Positions 35,701-48,539 of a DNA stretch of 64,000 bases are shown one piece after another. Location of the stretch: positions 43,169,289-43,233,288 of the forward strand of contig JAPTHN010000004.1 in assembly GCA_026936325.1 (NCBI GenBank). The letters are read 5' to 3'. The position numbers were made by a program, and so were the translations under genes. Within the stretch, counting starts at the first letter, position 1; each line of letters begins with the position of its first letter. The stretch comes from Platynereis dumerilii. Taxonomy: Eukaryota > Annelida > Polychaeta > Phyllodocida > Nereididae. A model generated the notes under the pieces. That model worked only from the letters and a program-made list of their open reading frames with translations, did not search any database and had not been told where the DNA came from.

Positions 35701-36810
35701 TTATACATTTATACATTACTTCCACCTCTGCATCAGCACAAGGAGTGCAGAATTAAAAAGTGTTTTTGACAAGATTGAAAGTCAAAGTTAAGAAAGATCT
35801 TGAATCAAGAATTAGAAAAAAATGTTGAAGCCGCCTTGTGAATATTTGACATGACAAAAAGTGAAATTTAAAATGCCACCCATGTAAATTAAATGTTTAC
35901 AAATCTTAAGAAATTTGCTTTCCCAAAGATAAGCTATTTCACATGTCTTTGCAAAATCTATGATATGCATAACAATAACATGTTTATTTTCACATTCTTG
36001 CATGCTATCCTTAGGGACACTTCCAACACAGTTTTTTTCCAAAGTATTTCAAAATTTCAAATTCCATTGAGGCATTGTACTAAGAGCACATAACTTGGCT
36101 GATAGTGTTTTTATGTACCCCTATTTATAATCGTCTTGATATCTGCTTAGACTTTTTGTGTTAAATCGCACAATAAAATTGTCAAGGAGTGTCGATATTT
36201 TTTAGATAATATTCATACTAAATTTTGATATAAAATACCTGTATCAAGAAAAATGTGAAAGAATTTTTAAGATGCTGGTACCTAGTCGCACTCACCCTAA
36301 TAAATCATCATTCCGAAGAAGTAAATGTAAAAAAAACGGTTTTTCTAAAATAAAAGATGAAATAATACAATAACCATATAAAAAGTATGGGCATGACATT
36401 TTTAGTTTAAAGAAAGAAATGAAGACAAAAAAAATCATATTGACTTTAAGCAGGCATTTAACATTGTCAAACAGTGACACCAACACCTGAATTTTTTCCC
36501 ATGTGGAGACCAGACCAAAGCCTTTGACAGGTGCAAATATAGATTGTCATAAAGCATTTGCATTGTACTTCATCAATTACAAGCCATAAGACTGTGTTTG
36601 TTCTCCTATTGTTCCTTTGTCTTCAGCATTGTTCTCAAAGTGAGTCATATTTCTGATTTGGTAATTTGAGAAGGAAAAAAACATCGGAAAAATGAAAGTT
36701 ACACCATTTCAAAGCACAGATGATCACTGATTTATCAATAGACTGTCATCATTGATCTTGCCCAGAACTAGGTAGAAAGATAGATAGAAATATAAACAAA
36801 TGGAGTTTCA
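32763..36810. other. Intronic stretch, no recognised features
   Basis: AT-rich. Contains a (GTT)n run at about 35002 and a CTAGAGGGCG word at 35389 resembling a CTCF core. No gene or repeat family was identified. Confidence 0.35.
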
Positions 36811-36821
36811 TTCAGGTAAGT
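36806..36821 (+). other. Weak recursive-splice candidate
   Basis: TTTCATTCAG|GTAAGT places a perfect donor directly after an acceptor AG at 36815, but the pyrimidine tract is short. Confidence 0.2.
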
Positions 36822-37630
36822 GGCAGGTTGTATTTTGGGTTTTGTGATTTTAAAATGACCCAAAAAGGCAAAAATGGTGAACAATATTTTTTTGAGGAAG
36901 ATTACAAAAATAAGATTCTTTGACCATGTTTCAACTGTTTTTGCATATTTTTTGATAAAATGTAAGCAGTTTATCATTTAATTACAGTTTTAAAAAGTCA
37001 ACAAAAAAAAAAAAGAAGTATATTAGCAGTTATGAAGGATATGGACATTTTCTAACATGTTTTGTTACTTTGCATGTGGCTTGATGTGGATGAATGAGTG
37101 TGCAAAGATATGCGAAAGAGGATTGTTGGCTGATATTATTTTATCCGAGAAAAAAATCTAATAAACCGTGTCAATGTATGGTCAAACTTTGGTGTTTACT
37201 TTTTGACTGTGTTTAAATTGACTCTAACTCCTTGCTTTATGGAAAATATTGAGGACAAACATTTACTCTTGGGGGGAATAGGGAGGGGGGGCAGTTGTAT
37301 CCTCCACCCACTCCCTCAGGCTGGGGTACATAAACCCTTCTGAAAAATATGGAATACATAAAGACTGTCATATTTATAAATGTTGGAGGTGCTGCCAATC
37401 TTGCATATATATCTGTATTTATCTATCTTTTGTACATCTTTATTATTTGAAGTTGTCAGGATTAAAGTTATTTATGGGTTGGTATAGCACTGTATGGAAT
37501 ACAGATGGGAAGGGGGGTTAGGCTAAAAGGTGGTATGCATACTGTAAGACCCCTGCATAGATCTATAATGCTTGAATAGATTTGGTTCTAAAGCAGCAAA
37601 AATACATATCTCACATTTTTTCACACTGAT

Positions 37631-37649
37631 TTTTTTTTTTTAGGTAAAA
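37631..37649 (+). other. Weak recursive-splice candidate
   Basis: An 11-base T run then TAG|GTAAAA at 37643. Good pyrimidine tract, weak donor. Confidence 0.15.
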
Positions 37650-37650
37650 A

Positions 37651-38514
37651 AGATGTATTCTTCAAAAATTCTGGTTATACGTTGAATCTGTGAAATATGT
37701 TTTAATATTTTGTATTATTGCAGCTGGGATGTCATTAACTTTTTTCTCCAGAAGATTTTGCAGTCCCTGTTTTGAGTTTCCACATTGCAGTCAATTGAAA
37801 CTTCTTGAAAATCAAATCTGACTAGACTCTGAATTCATACTAAACTGAGTAATATCAGTGTACAGTCTCAAATACTTTATGAAAGTCCAAGTACTCACAT
37901 TTAATGGTGCATGACAGAATTTACACTTGTCTGCTTTCATTTATCACCAAGAATTATAAAGTGAGCAGCTGGGTTCATAAATAACAATGGTGAGAAGTCT
38001 TTTTGTCCTGAGCAGACTTCATAGTTCATACATTAAGTTGAGAAAGTTTCAGGTATCACAAGTCTATGTATTGTTCAAAGAATAGTCTCTCATAGTGTCA
38101 ATAGATTGTAGGTGGTTTCAATACTTTCCATAATATGTAATGATGTTGAAGCACACTGTTCAAAATTGTTGTGCATGAATTCATAGTAACTGTTTTTAAT
38201 ATTTTTTCAATATTTTGAAATATACATTTATAAAATGTTGTGTGATGCCTTTAGATTGCATAATATTATAATCAAACACATCTCTGAGATCTTGTTAAAT
38301 ATAATATAGGCCACACATCATATCTGGTAACTGTCATGCACACATAACACCCAAATTATGCCTGAAGGACAGAGATATCTAAAACTTTTAATATGGTCGG
38401 CGCATTCCGTGTGGCACAATTTGGTATCTTCGGCAGGGCGTAATTGTAATCAAAGCACACTAAATATCATCTTTATCCCAAATAACATGACAACCCAAAA
38501 CTAACTATTGTGTA
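37651..38514. other. Intronic stretch, no recognised features
   Basis: Nothing assignable. Confidence 0.4.
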
Positions 38515-38830
38515 GGTCTATAAAATGTATAATTTCAATTCAATTTCAATTTAAATCATTTATTTGCTCTTTACATCTGCGAGTATTACCATTCATACAA
38601 AAGAGATTATTTTACTAAATTGATCAGGGTGACCACTCTATGATGCCAAGGCATCGCTGTCATAAGATAAAATGTATAAAGAAAATGGCACTTTACTATC
38701 TCGTTTGCTCTGCATAAAATAAATTCTTTGCGCTGCATCAACGAATACTGTTGGTCGAACGTTTGCTCTGAGAATGGAGAAAAATACTTTCTTATCCTTG
38801 TGAAAAGCAAAAAATAATCCAATTCCAACT
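38515..38830 (-). mobile_element. Possible LINE 3' end
   Basis: Read on the minus strand, a CpG-bearing body with a 73-codon open frame runs into AATAAATGATTTAAATTG and TTGAAATTGAATTGAA. This simple A/TTGAA-type tail is seen on some LINE 3' ends. The frame has no recognised domain, so the call rests on the tail alone. Confidence 0.3.
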
Positions 38831-41164
38831 GTTGACTGACTATTGTGATTTCAACAGATTTGTCCCCGAAAGGTGAAGTGCTAAACAGTTTGCTAAATAG
38901 CCTTAAATGGTCCTTAAAAATGTCCTCTAGACAGACAGACAGATGGCATTGTTTACCAACAAAGGACCTTTCGGCTTCAGGTCAAATTGGTCATAAAAGA
39001 GCAGTCAGGAATGTTCGGGATATGGCCATTTGACCATTGGCTAGGAGTAAATGGTTTTGTCTGTGTATTTTATAAAATACTTTCTTGTTGTTAGTTTTGC
39101 TGGTGGTGGTGTTTTTTCTAACAAATTTTCAATTATTTGTTTTTCAAATGTTCCAGTGGGAATAGTTACATGTAAAATGTTATACCTTTCAGAAATCCTG
39201 TTCAATGGGATATTTTAAAGAATGTTTCTTTTCTTGACTCTTTCATGCACACTTTAATATCAATGCAAAAAGATGCTCATGCCAAATTCATCAATTCTTC
39301 CAAAATGACGTCCATGCAGAACTTCATCCCCCTCTTTTTCCATCTCTCCTTCGTTGGTTCATTCATTCATTCGTTTGCAATTTACATTCCTTCCTTCTGC
39401 TTCCTTCTGCTTCCTTCTGCTTCCTTCAATCAATGGCTAGAATTCAAGTTACCTTCAGCCAAAATATCTAAATGACAACAAATACAATATATCCCAGTGT
39501 CTCTGGTTAAAGTGTTTGCCATACATGGATCTAATGACAGTTTGTTGACTTTCACTGTCCCACCAACTCAGTCAAATGCCTCCTGTCTGTCTATGTGTGC
39601 AGAGGTAAATTTGATACTGCAAGAAGTCTGAGTGGAATCCTGGGGGATATGGTTTCAAAGTCTTGATATATTACAGATATAAGATATTTTCTTCATATTT
39701 AAATGGACTGTACAGTTGACACACAAGTGACACAACAGGTGAAAAACCACTATCAATACCTGAATACAAGTACCAATGCAATGAATAGGCCAACCTAGAC
39801 AAGACAAGGCAGGTGTGAAATGAAAGTAAACCATGAAAAGCATCCATTTGAAAGGATGCTTCTGTTTGACTGTTTGAGAATTTGTTTGGGGTTTAGTATA
39901 GTATGTTTACAAATACTCAGGTCTGACTTAAAGGGGTCACCTTACCTGAACTTCAGATTTTGTCAACTCTTCATTCACTGTAATTACAGTGTATATGTTG
40001 AAAGGTAACCAAGTGTAGATAAATTGTTATTGATCATATAACAGCATAATTATAGGTATTTGTCCATGCTGTCAATTTCATTTTATACCTCACTTGTAAC
40101 TTATTGAGAAATAATTAAGTTCTGTGTGCAGATTAATTATGATTTATTGGCATGTAGATTATATAGAGTGCTTAGCATTTAGAAGTTTAAATGTTGTGAC
40201 CAGGAAAAGCAGGGATCCTAAAGTTATCATGAGGAAAAGAATACTACTGAAAAAAAAAAACTTAAAATGAAACAAATACACCAAGAAGGAAAGACAGAAA
40301 GGAAGATAGAATGAAAGGCAGATAGATAAAGGGAAAGATAAAAGGAAGGAAAGAAGGAAGAGAAGAGAGTGAGAAAGTTAGAATAGATAGATTGACAGAT
40401 AGATCAATAGGCCTACAACATATGAAAACATATAACATACAAATAAATCCATATTATAAAATAGATCCATATTATATTATAATATATACATAAATAAAAT
40501 GGACATATATGCATAATTGGGTTGATTCTCAGTTGAGTTGAAGGATTGACAAATAACAATTCCAATCATATATGGACAGAAAAGATACAATTTCAGCGCA
40601 ATACATGTGGATATTTGCAGCTTTTCCATAAGCTGAAGAGGAAACTTATACATTGTAAATGCCTTAAATGAACAATTTCGATTCATTTATGAGTGCTTGT
40701 ACTTAGATACTCATATTGCAAGATACATTTGAGCATCATTTCAAAAATATGTCTTATCTTAATACCATCAAATTTTGAAGGGATTTAATTGGCATAAACA
40801 GGTTAAAAAGTTCATTGGATTAATTATTCTGATAAAAAAGGTTGTTGACAGGTTAAATATGTAGTCATATTGATAGTGTACATGAATTATAATGGATTAT
40901 TGAACTGATAATCAGTAATCCATTTTAAAATTATATGTTTACATTTTTAACCCACATCATTCATTCATAATAGGCCTACTTTAAATTTCTTCATTGTCCA
41001 ATACAAGTTGTTGGTTGAAAGATGGTTGTTTAACTTGCTTGAAATCTTATATAATGAAAAATTTAATTTTACTTATAAATGAGTTATGATAAAGCGGCTT
41101 GACGCTCAGTTCAGAACTGTAGCATGTCAAGATATATTGGATTCCTGGTATATGAGCAACCGAT
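38831..41164. other. Intronic stretch with short simple repeats
   Basis: Triplicated TTCCTTCTGC at 39390-39424, GGAAG/GATA-type purine runs at 40280-40410, otherwise unassigned. Confidence 0.4.
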
Positions 41165-41280
41165 GTTAGACTGATGTTTCATCATGTGCCAAGCATGCAC
41201 CTTGCCTCATAATCCATACCTGTCCTATTCAGCTTTGTGCTGACTTATAAATTAGTAAAAAAAATACAGGATGTCAGTGT
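41165..41280 (+). mobile_element. SINE 3' fragment
   Basis: TTTCATCATGTGCCAAGC, ACCTTGCCTCATAATCC and AATACAGGATGT match the bodies at 45120 and 26395. The head is not recognised. Confidence 0.55.
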
Positions 41281-41679
41281 GATATCAATTTGATAGTTAA
41301 AGTGGGAAGATTACTTTCTACGAATCTCACTTCAAATAAGGATTTTTAACATTAACTCAATAAAAGCTCTGTATATATATATATAGAAACATGTAGGCCT
41401 AACTTAACAAGCAAGCTTTACCACATTAATTGTTACTGCACTTGTACATGCAGACATTTTGGAGCCAAACTGAGAACTATTCTAGTGTTATGGTTAGGCT
41501 CAGAATTGTGGAGACATACATTTGGATTAAGTGAGTAATGTCTTGAATCAAAACTCCTGCTTAGGCAAATGGTAATCCATCGAGGATCCTATGTATGTTC
41601 AAAGGAAGTGTATGGTATATTGGTACATCAATTTGTTGATTGACCAATACATACATATGTAGATAGATACACTCTGATA

Positions 41680-41790
41680 CAGTGCCTCCTGCAAATGAGT
41701 GAAACAGGTGATGTTTTGTCATTGGGTCAATGCTTAACATCCTCAACCAAACTGCTTGTGGAAGCATGAAGTCTGATCCAATAACTGTAC
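41680..41790 (+). mobile_element. MITE fragment related to 51440
   Basis: GTGAAACAGGTGATG and CATTGGGTCAATGCT, then AACATCCTCAAC and AAACTGCTTGTGG, match the left end of the element at 51440-51758. The opposite end is absent. Confidence 0.55.
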
Positions 41791-42070
41791 ATAATAGAGG
41801 CATGTGGGATAAGAATATTTGCCAATTATAGTAGCTGCACGTCAAGATCAGTAAAACCTGCTGTGTTACTCAATGCAGCTACCGTGATGAATACAAAAAA
41901 GTGCCACTTTACGGCAGAGAAGCGTTGTTTTACGGCATGTACTGTTGCTTTAATGGTATCAATCAGCAGCTGCATGGGTTTACACCATAGGTATGGCCAC
42001 GTATGGGGTCTAAGCCTCCACACCTGATACCTTTAACTGTGACGTAATGACAATTTTGTTTTATTTGTCA

Positions 42071-42195
42071 AATTTCTTAATCATGTTCTTTCTCTTTTCT
42101 TGCAGGTGAGTTGGTTGAAAAAAAACCCCAGAAAACAACAACAACAGATCAGGGTAAAGGCCAGGTTTAGTAACATGTCATGTCAACATGGTCAA
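42071..42195 (+). other. Candidate recursive-splice site and RS exon
   Basis: A 16-base unbroken pyrimidine tract (42086-42101) with a branch-like TTAAT (42077-42081) ends GCAG|GTGAGT at 42105|42106. A strong acceptor is thus joined directly to a donor. A second donor, CAA|GTAAGT, starts at 42196, which would define a 90-base exon. Entered in the gene's phase 1, that exon meets an in-frame TAG. This acceptor-donor-exon-donor layout is that described for recursive splicing in long introns. It lies on the same strand as, and about three quarters through, the 47 kb intron. It could also be a plain cryptic exon. Confidence 0.4.
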
Positions 42196-42196
42196 G

Positions 42197-44228
42197 TAAG
42201 TGTGTGATATTTGTTTTAGAACTCTGGATTATTCTCTATTTCAAGGAACTCTGCCAGAACTGCGTTCAAATTAACCCGGCCCTGAAGTTAGCAGCTCAGG
42301 TCACTAGGTCCTCTATTCATCCATCTATCTATCCATCCTTCTATTTTTCTATCCATCTAATAATCTATATCTATATATGTCTATCTACTAAGTATATCAT
42401 TCTAGCTATAGGCCTACACTGCTACACGCCATCTTTTCTATAACTTTCTCAAAATTCATGAATATCACACAAAACCACTGCAAATCCTTCAACCTTACCA
42501 GTTAGTCACCGTATGATCCTACAAAGGAAGGACTAAATGATTTTCTCTTGATGATAAAAGCCAGGGTATTGAGCTTTCATCTGGCTTTATGCAGATTCAG
42601 GCTTGAGTTGACGTTTTTGGCTATAGCCGGATTGTCCATGAGAGTTCCGCAAACATGAGAGTGCATAGGCACAAGTGTTTAAATGAGCAGACAGTGCTTT
42701 CGCCCATAAACAAAACAGTCTAAACAAACTGTGCCACTAAACTGTCACTAGAATATGACTCTGTGTTTACTGTATGTACTGTGGTGTATGTGTACAGTAT
42801 AGTTGCCCTCTTTTTGTTATTGTCTATGTGGTGTGGTATACTGAGTTCTGTGGAACAACTATGTTGTAGAGGCATCTTATTGGCCAGATGAAAAGGGCTT
42901 TTGGAAGGTAGATTGCACATAAGGTAGTATAGGTTTCTGGTTTGACCAAAGTATTGTTAAAATAGGATGTTGGATGTAACAGAAATTGGTACATGGAGAA
43001 CCATTTCAAAAGAACTAATAAAATGTTATAAAACCTGGGCTTCTTCCCCAGCTATTCAAGAGTGACCAGAGAATGGCAAAACATGAGATCAGTGCCAAAG
43101 TTGTAGAGTCCAAAACTGCATGGCAGCCTGAAGAGGCATACATTGGAGACCTTCATTGGTTTCATTATGCTGATTATGGCCCTGTAATTGCTTTATATAG
43201 CCAATCCTTATTTTATCAGCCAATCCAATGTTTGATTCACCCAATTCTAATAAGTACCTTTCAATTATTTCAGACTAAAATTCTCGTTTTTACAACCCCT
43301 TAAAATAATATTCGAGTGTGAAGTCCCAGTCTTTTGAATATTTTTAGAATGACACAGACAACAAGTTGGCCTTATTTAGAACAGGACTCTCACTTTATGA
43401 CGTCACAATGGACAAATACCATAACAATGGTCAAGAACTTTGCAAACATCATAAAACAATAAAGCATAATAACCTGACAATGAAAACAGCACAAACATTT
43501 GACAAGATAAAATAACTTGCAAGTTGCCTAAAGTGGTGCGTTGTAAAATGCGGATTGCGCTTCCAACTGGACTCTCGAACTAATTTGATGATATGATAAA
43601 GTAAGTTGTATGATAAAGTAAGTTATAAGGGCTTGCAAAGTTTCACATAGGCTATTTCAGTGCAGTAGTAGAATTAATTGCAAATTAAGATTTAATTTAG
43701 TATGTGGGTTAAATGAATGACATTATGACTCCTCTATTGTCTCACTATTCGTTTATAATCAACAGTCCATGAACAGAACATTTCGTAAATGAATTCTGCA
43801 AAACCGGTTGACATTTGAATGAAACCAAAATTTGATTTCTCAATTAGCGCCTGTATTGGCCTATATCAGTTTCTCATTTAGCGATGTATTCGGCATAAAT
43901 ATTTTCGTGATTCTATCTGATAAATCAGATATATCGTTGTAAAATTACTCGCAAGAATAGAATTTGTACCAATTTTGGACAGGAGTCCGCCAAACCCGAC
44001 CGCATTTTACAACATACTGCATGCGTCAACCCTCAACTTGGGTTTTGAGGTTGTTTCATGTTTTACCAGGTCTACATAGTAAGCTGTAATATTTATGGCC
44101 TCTTGAGATAACTTTGTTCAATAAAGAGTGTCTGCAGTAAAAGTGGGAGCCAAAAAGATAAAAAAAGTGGGATGAGCCTCTTATCTTGGCTTATCTTGAT
44201 TAGGGTGAACTGCAGGGCCATTTTGTTA
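42197..44228. other. Intronic stretch, no recognised features
   Basis: Short (ATCT)n at 42318-42390 and a duplicated TGATAAAGTAAGTT word at 43595-43626. Confidence 0.4.
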
Positions 44229-44417
44229 CACTCTAAAAAATGCCAGGACAAAATTGGTTTTTTAGATTCAAAATGGTTTTTTGAAAAACCAAATTTCAAT
44301 GCAAAACCAAAATGGATTTTTAAAAAAATCCATTTTGGTTTTTTGCATTGAAATTTGGTTTTTCAAAAAACCATTTTGAATCTAAAAAACCAATTTTGTC
44401 TGAAATTTTTTAGAGTG
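44229..44417. mobile_element. Near-perfect palindromic MITE, TA duplication
   Basis: It starts CACTCTAAAAAAT and ends with the reverse complement. TA at 44227-44228 and 44418-44419 is the target duplication. The arms (about 95 bp) are complementary almost throughout, meeting near 44323. Transcribed as part of the intron, it would form a long double-stranded hairpin. The TA duplication suggests a Tc1/mariner-type source. Confidence 0.8.
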
Positions 44418-44709
44418 TACTAGGCTGGAATTGGGTTGCTGGGCTCCAGTGAGATTACTGTGTCATATAGCATGCTTGCCATATTTGCTTGACTAAAACG
44501 TTTTGGAACATTAGAGATAATATAGGGCCTACTCTATTGTATTGGTAGCTCAGGAGTCAGTTATCTGTGAAGAAAAATTATATAAGTTTTTCCTGTTGTT
44601 GAATATTTCTGTGACATCAGTGGCCTATTTTGACCATGAAAAGGCACATCTAGACAAAAAAATCTGTTATTTATAGACATTGATATTGATGATTCTTACT
44701 CTATATGCC

Positions 44710-44721
44710 TCTATCTATGTC

Positions 44722-44776
<55 letters not shown>

Positions 44777-45115
44777 TGATCGATCTGTCTATCGATCTAT
44801 GACACCAGTGCATCACATTAGAGCAATATTCTCTAGTATACACGCATAATTACACACTGTCATCCTGAATGAAACTCCATTTGTTGACTGACCCAGATAC
44901 AATCAATATGTTGTTGACATTCTTGATGAACCTCTGTAAATTTTACCCAAGGGTCTTTGGATTTGGGGTTGGAGTTTTTTCTGACAACATTTATGTCCTC
45001 AATGTGTGCTAATACGAAGTAATGTAAAGTAATTGTTGGTCTCTAAATATCCATTTGGTTCTCTAGCTTGAGTCTGCCACCTCTTGGACCCGGTTCGACT
45101 CCCGGTCCAGGCAAC
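44710..45115. repeat. Direct duplication, copy 1 (GATA array plus 315-bp body)
   Basis: A (TATC)n array with CGATCTGTCTATCGATC variants is followed by about 315 bp that match 47287-47605 at roughly 95% by eye. The body includes GACACCAGTGCATCACATTA, and CCATTTGGTTCTCT near its right edge. The match stops just after the tRNA-like GGTTCGACTCCCGG. Either a local duplication or two insertions of one composite family. Confidence 0.8.
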
Positions 45116-45250
45116 CCATGTGGGACAAATGTTTCATCCTGTGCCAAGAGTGTTTGTTGCCTCTATACCATAGTCTTGCCTGTCCTATCAATCCTAATCT
45201 GTACAACAATACAGGTTGCAAAGCCCTACTGTAATTATCATAAAGGGCAG
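45060..45250 (+). mobile_element. tRNA-derived SINE (head truncated)
   Basis: A clear B box (GGTTCGACTCCCGG) with complementary GGACC/GGTCC arms, then TTTCATCCTGTGCCAAGAG and GCCTGTCCTATCAATCC, the shared SINE body. The A box is not clear. Confidence 0.6.
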
Positions 45251-45259
45251 ATATTGTAG

Positions 45260-46154
45260 GCCCAATTAAAGTGAGTCTTCAACGTAAAATGTTAGATTTA
45301 TTGCATAAGCCAATGTGTTAAGGATGTTTTACTAGACAGACGTCACATCGCAAGCAAGTTTGTCTATCTATCTATCTATCTACCCACCTATATATCCACC
45401 AATATTATTCATCTACCATTCCATGGGAGCTCCTATCACACCCGAACCCATGCAGCGTGTAATATGGCGAATGCAATTTTTGGCTGGTCATTTTCTAATA
45501 GCAATGAAAACATCCATTGATGCCCTATTTTATTGCACAGGGTCAACATTTGCATATACAGCATGATATGATGATCCAAGCCATGAAAACATCAAAAAGC
45601 TCACTCCTGATGACATAGCCAATATTTAGCCATTACAGCCCATGATATGTGAAGCCACTTGACTTTATTGGGTGACACACTTTTTTTTTCATAGTTTTTT
45701 TTTTCTATGTTTGGAAATTATTGGTGTTTTTATCAATAGGTTCAAGCCCTACATAATACAAATGTTACTATATATAATGAATAAAATACACACACTCATA
45801 AAAGTGATTGTTTTGTTCATATAATTCCAATGGTTCTTTTGATGCAATTAGCACAATTTTCAGAATTGGCAATTGTTGCAAAATGTAGGCAAATCTTTCA
45901 TGGCAAGATGCAACTAAGAGGTCTTTAAAACATTCAAATAAATGAGTATAAAATTTCCATTAGAATAAGACTTACATAAGTGTATGTAATTATGTATACT
46001 TCTTTCAGAATAAAACATAGATCTATTCTGAAAAAGTCAATAATAACATCTTTCCTTAATCATACCTCCACCAGGGCATTACTTCTTGGAATGTGTTATC
46101 AAACAGATATTCATGACTAAAACTTCTGGACCTTAGAAGGAAAATATCTCAAAT
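45260..46154. other. Intronic stretch with a short TATC run
   Basis: TATC units at 45361-45384, otherwise unassigned. Confidence 0.4.
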
Positions 46155-46289
46155 TGACCTTTTCTTAGCTCAGGACTGGAACCCATGACCCATGAAAGGG
46201 CACTTGACCTCTGTAGGGTTTGTAATGAATGACCTTTTTGAAAGTGACAAAATGACCTTCTGTGCCACTAGTTTACCCTCATAAGGTCA
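46155..46289. promoter_or_regulatory. Nuclear-receptor half-site cluster
   Basis: TGACCT at 46155, 46205, 46230 and 46253 and AGGTCA at 46284. Spacing is loose, so this is weaker than the cluster at 15469. Confidence 0.25.
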
Positions 46290-47140
46290 TTGAAATCTTG
46301 AGTGTCACTCTTATAGGCCAGACTAAATATCCAGAAAGGGTAGTTCACCCCAATTTAATGAACTGAAAAATGGTATTTAGAACTTCTTAAATGTTTTCAA
46401 AATATTTTCACAAACAATTTCAAGAGTGCGCCTCTTGAATAAGGAGTTAGGAAGACAATATTTTAAGGTGTATGAATCACAGGATATGTTTTATGAAGTG
46501 AAATAACCCACATTATAGTCACTGGAACCTGGGAAGAAGATATTTTAATATCAATCACTGGCTGTACATTTTATCTTAATAGTGAAGTTCATATAAGAAG
46601 GTGATGAATCACTGATGATAACTGCTGAATTATTTTCTGATTTAAAAAAGTTATTTGAAACCCTTGAGCTAAGATTTTGACAGAATTGACTTCAAACATT
46701 TCTTCAAAAGGTTTTCCAAACTAATCGAACTCTACTCACAGAGATTTACGTGCAACTTCATCGTACTTAGTTCATATAGTAGATTGTTACACAACTTCTC
46801 TTCAAAAATATTTATTTCAAACTTCAGAAGAGGGCTTCTGGCTCTAGGCTAAGTTTTCTGAAGAGGCCAGAATCTGTTCAAGTGGACCTTCTGAACTTTT
46901 ACGTATGTCCTTGAGAAATGGGCCCAGGTCAAAAGGGCACTATGGTGCATTCTGGGTAAACTTTGATAATACCCATATGGTCTTGAGATCCATAAGGTTA
47001 CTGGGGCCTATATGAAAAGGGTTGTGTCAATTTATATGAAATATTACATTGTCACATGTACACTGTACATTCTACAATGTAATATCTACTATTATAACTA
47101 GTACAAAATGTTATAAATGCTTGGCATAGAATTTGACAGA
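46290..47140. other. Intronic stretch, no recognised features
   Basis: Nothing assignable. Confidence 0.4.
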
Positions 47141-47605
47141 TATATATCTATCTATCTATCTATCTATCTATCTACCTATCTATATATCTATCGATCTATC
47201 GATCTATCTATCGATCTATCTATCGATCTATCTATCTATCTATCTATCTATCTATTTGTTGATCAATCTTTCTAACGATCTGTCTATGACACCAGTGCAT
47301 CACATTAATGCATTACTTTCCTAGTATACACACATAATTACACACTGTCATCCTGAATGAAACTCCATTTGTTTACTGACCCAGATGCAATCAATATGTT
47401 GTTGACATTCTTGATGAACCTCTGTAAATTTTACCCAAGGGTCTTTGAATTTGGGGTTGGCGTTTTTTCTGACAACATTTATGTCCTCAATGTGTGCTAA
47501 TACGAAGTAATGTAAAGTAATTGTTGGTCTCTAAATATCCATTTGGTTCTCTGGCTTGAGTCTGCCACCTCTTGGACCCTGGTTCGACTCCCGGTCCAGG
47601 CAACC
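47141..47605. repeat. Direct duplication, copy 2
   Basis: Second copy of the 44710 unit: a TATC array with several CGATCTATCTAT variants, then the same 315-bp body in the same orientation, 2.4 kb downstream of copy 1. The array is longer and differently interrupted. Confidence 0.8.
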
Positions 47606-47720
47606 AAGTTCTGTGAGACAGTTGCTTTATCCTGTGTCTCATTAGTCCTGTTGTCCCCGTCTATCTATATATCTATCATTCTGTCTATCTATCTACCTAT
47701 CTATAAATAGACAAATAGAT
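47560..47720 (+). mobile_element. tRNA-derived SINE fragment ending in TATC units
   Basis: B box GGTTCGACTCCCGG, then TTTATCCTGTGTCTCATTAG, then CTATCTATATATC-type repeats (47658-47720) at the 3' side. Confidence 0.5.
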
Positions 47721-48450
47721 AGACAGACTGACTTGTGACATGACATCAGTCTAGTAAAACACCCTTCACATTTGGACTTATGCGATAAATCTAACATTAT
47801 GCTGATGATAACACACAAAAGTATTCCATGTACGATTGAACATAATTGATATAGGCCCTATGTAATGATTGTTTCTAAATCAGTCAATGTCAAAAAGAAG
47901 AGAAAATGACCTGCTAACTAAATATTTTTAAAAAATCCCAAAACATTCATTTGACAGCAATATTTCAGACATTGTTGAAGTTGCTCTTCAAACTCATCAC
48001 CCTCTAACCTGTCAGCCCAATTCAAGTTGTCTATTTGCACTTTCCATGCCTAATTAAACTGTCAGCCACCCAGCTGTCAGATTTTTTCCACCTTAATACT
48101 TGTCCAATTCTGATTAGAAAATGATAGGCCTTATATTTAACAATTGTCCCTGCCAATTTAACTGTTAAACAATCACCTACCCCGACTAATTCAATTATTC
48201 CATTGTTTACGAGTCACGTGATCTCAATAATAGTGCACGCACGCCACCCTGTGGGGATATTCCTATCTAATTTTAACAATGGGTGTTCAAAATGACGTAA
48301 TGGTGATGCCATAGACCTAATAGAATACTACTTTCTGGCTATGAACCTATATAGACGTCCGAAATATATATATTTTTCAAAATATTATACATAATACATT
48401 GGCCTTTCTCGTGCTAAAATGAATGAAAAATGTGGTTTTGCCAAATAAAT
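47721..48450. other. Intronic stretch, no recognised features
   Basis: A GTCACGTGATC E-box-type word lies at 48211; nothing else. Confidence 0.35.
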
Positions 48451-48454
48451 AGAC

Positions 48455-48539
<85 letters not shown>
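48451..48539. repeat. (GATA)n microsatellite
   Basis: About 21 units, one GACA variant at the left. Confidence 0.95.
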
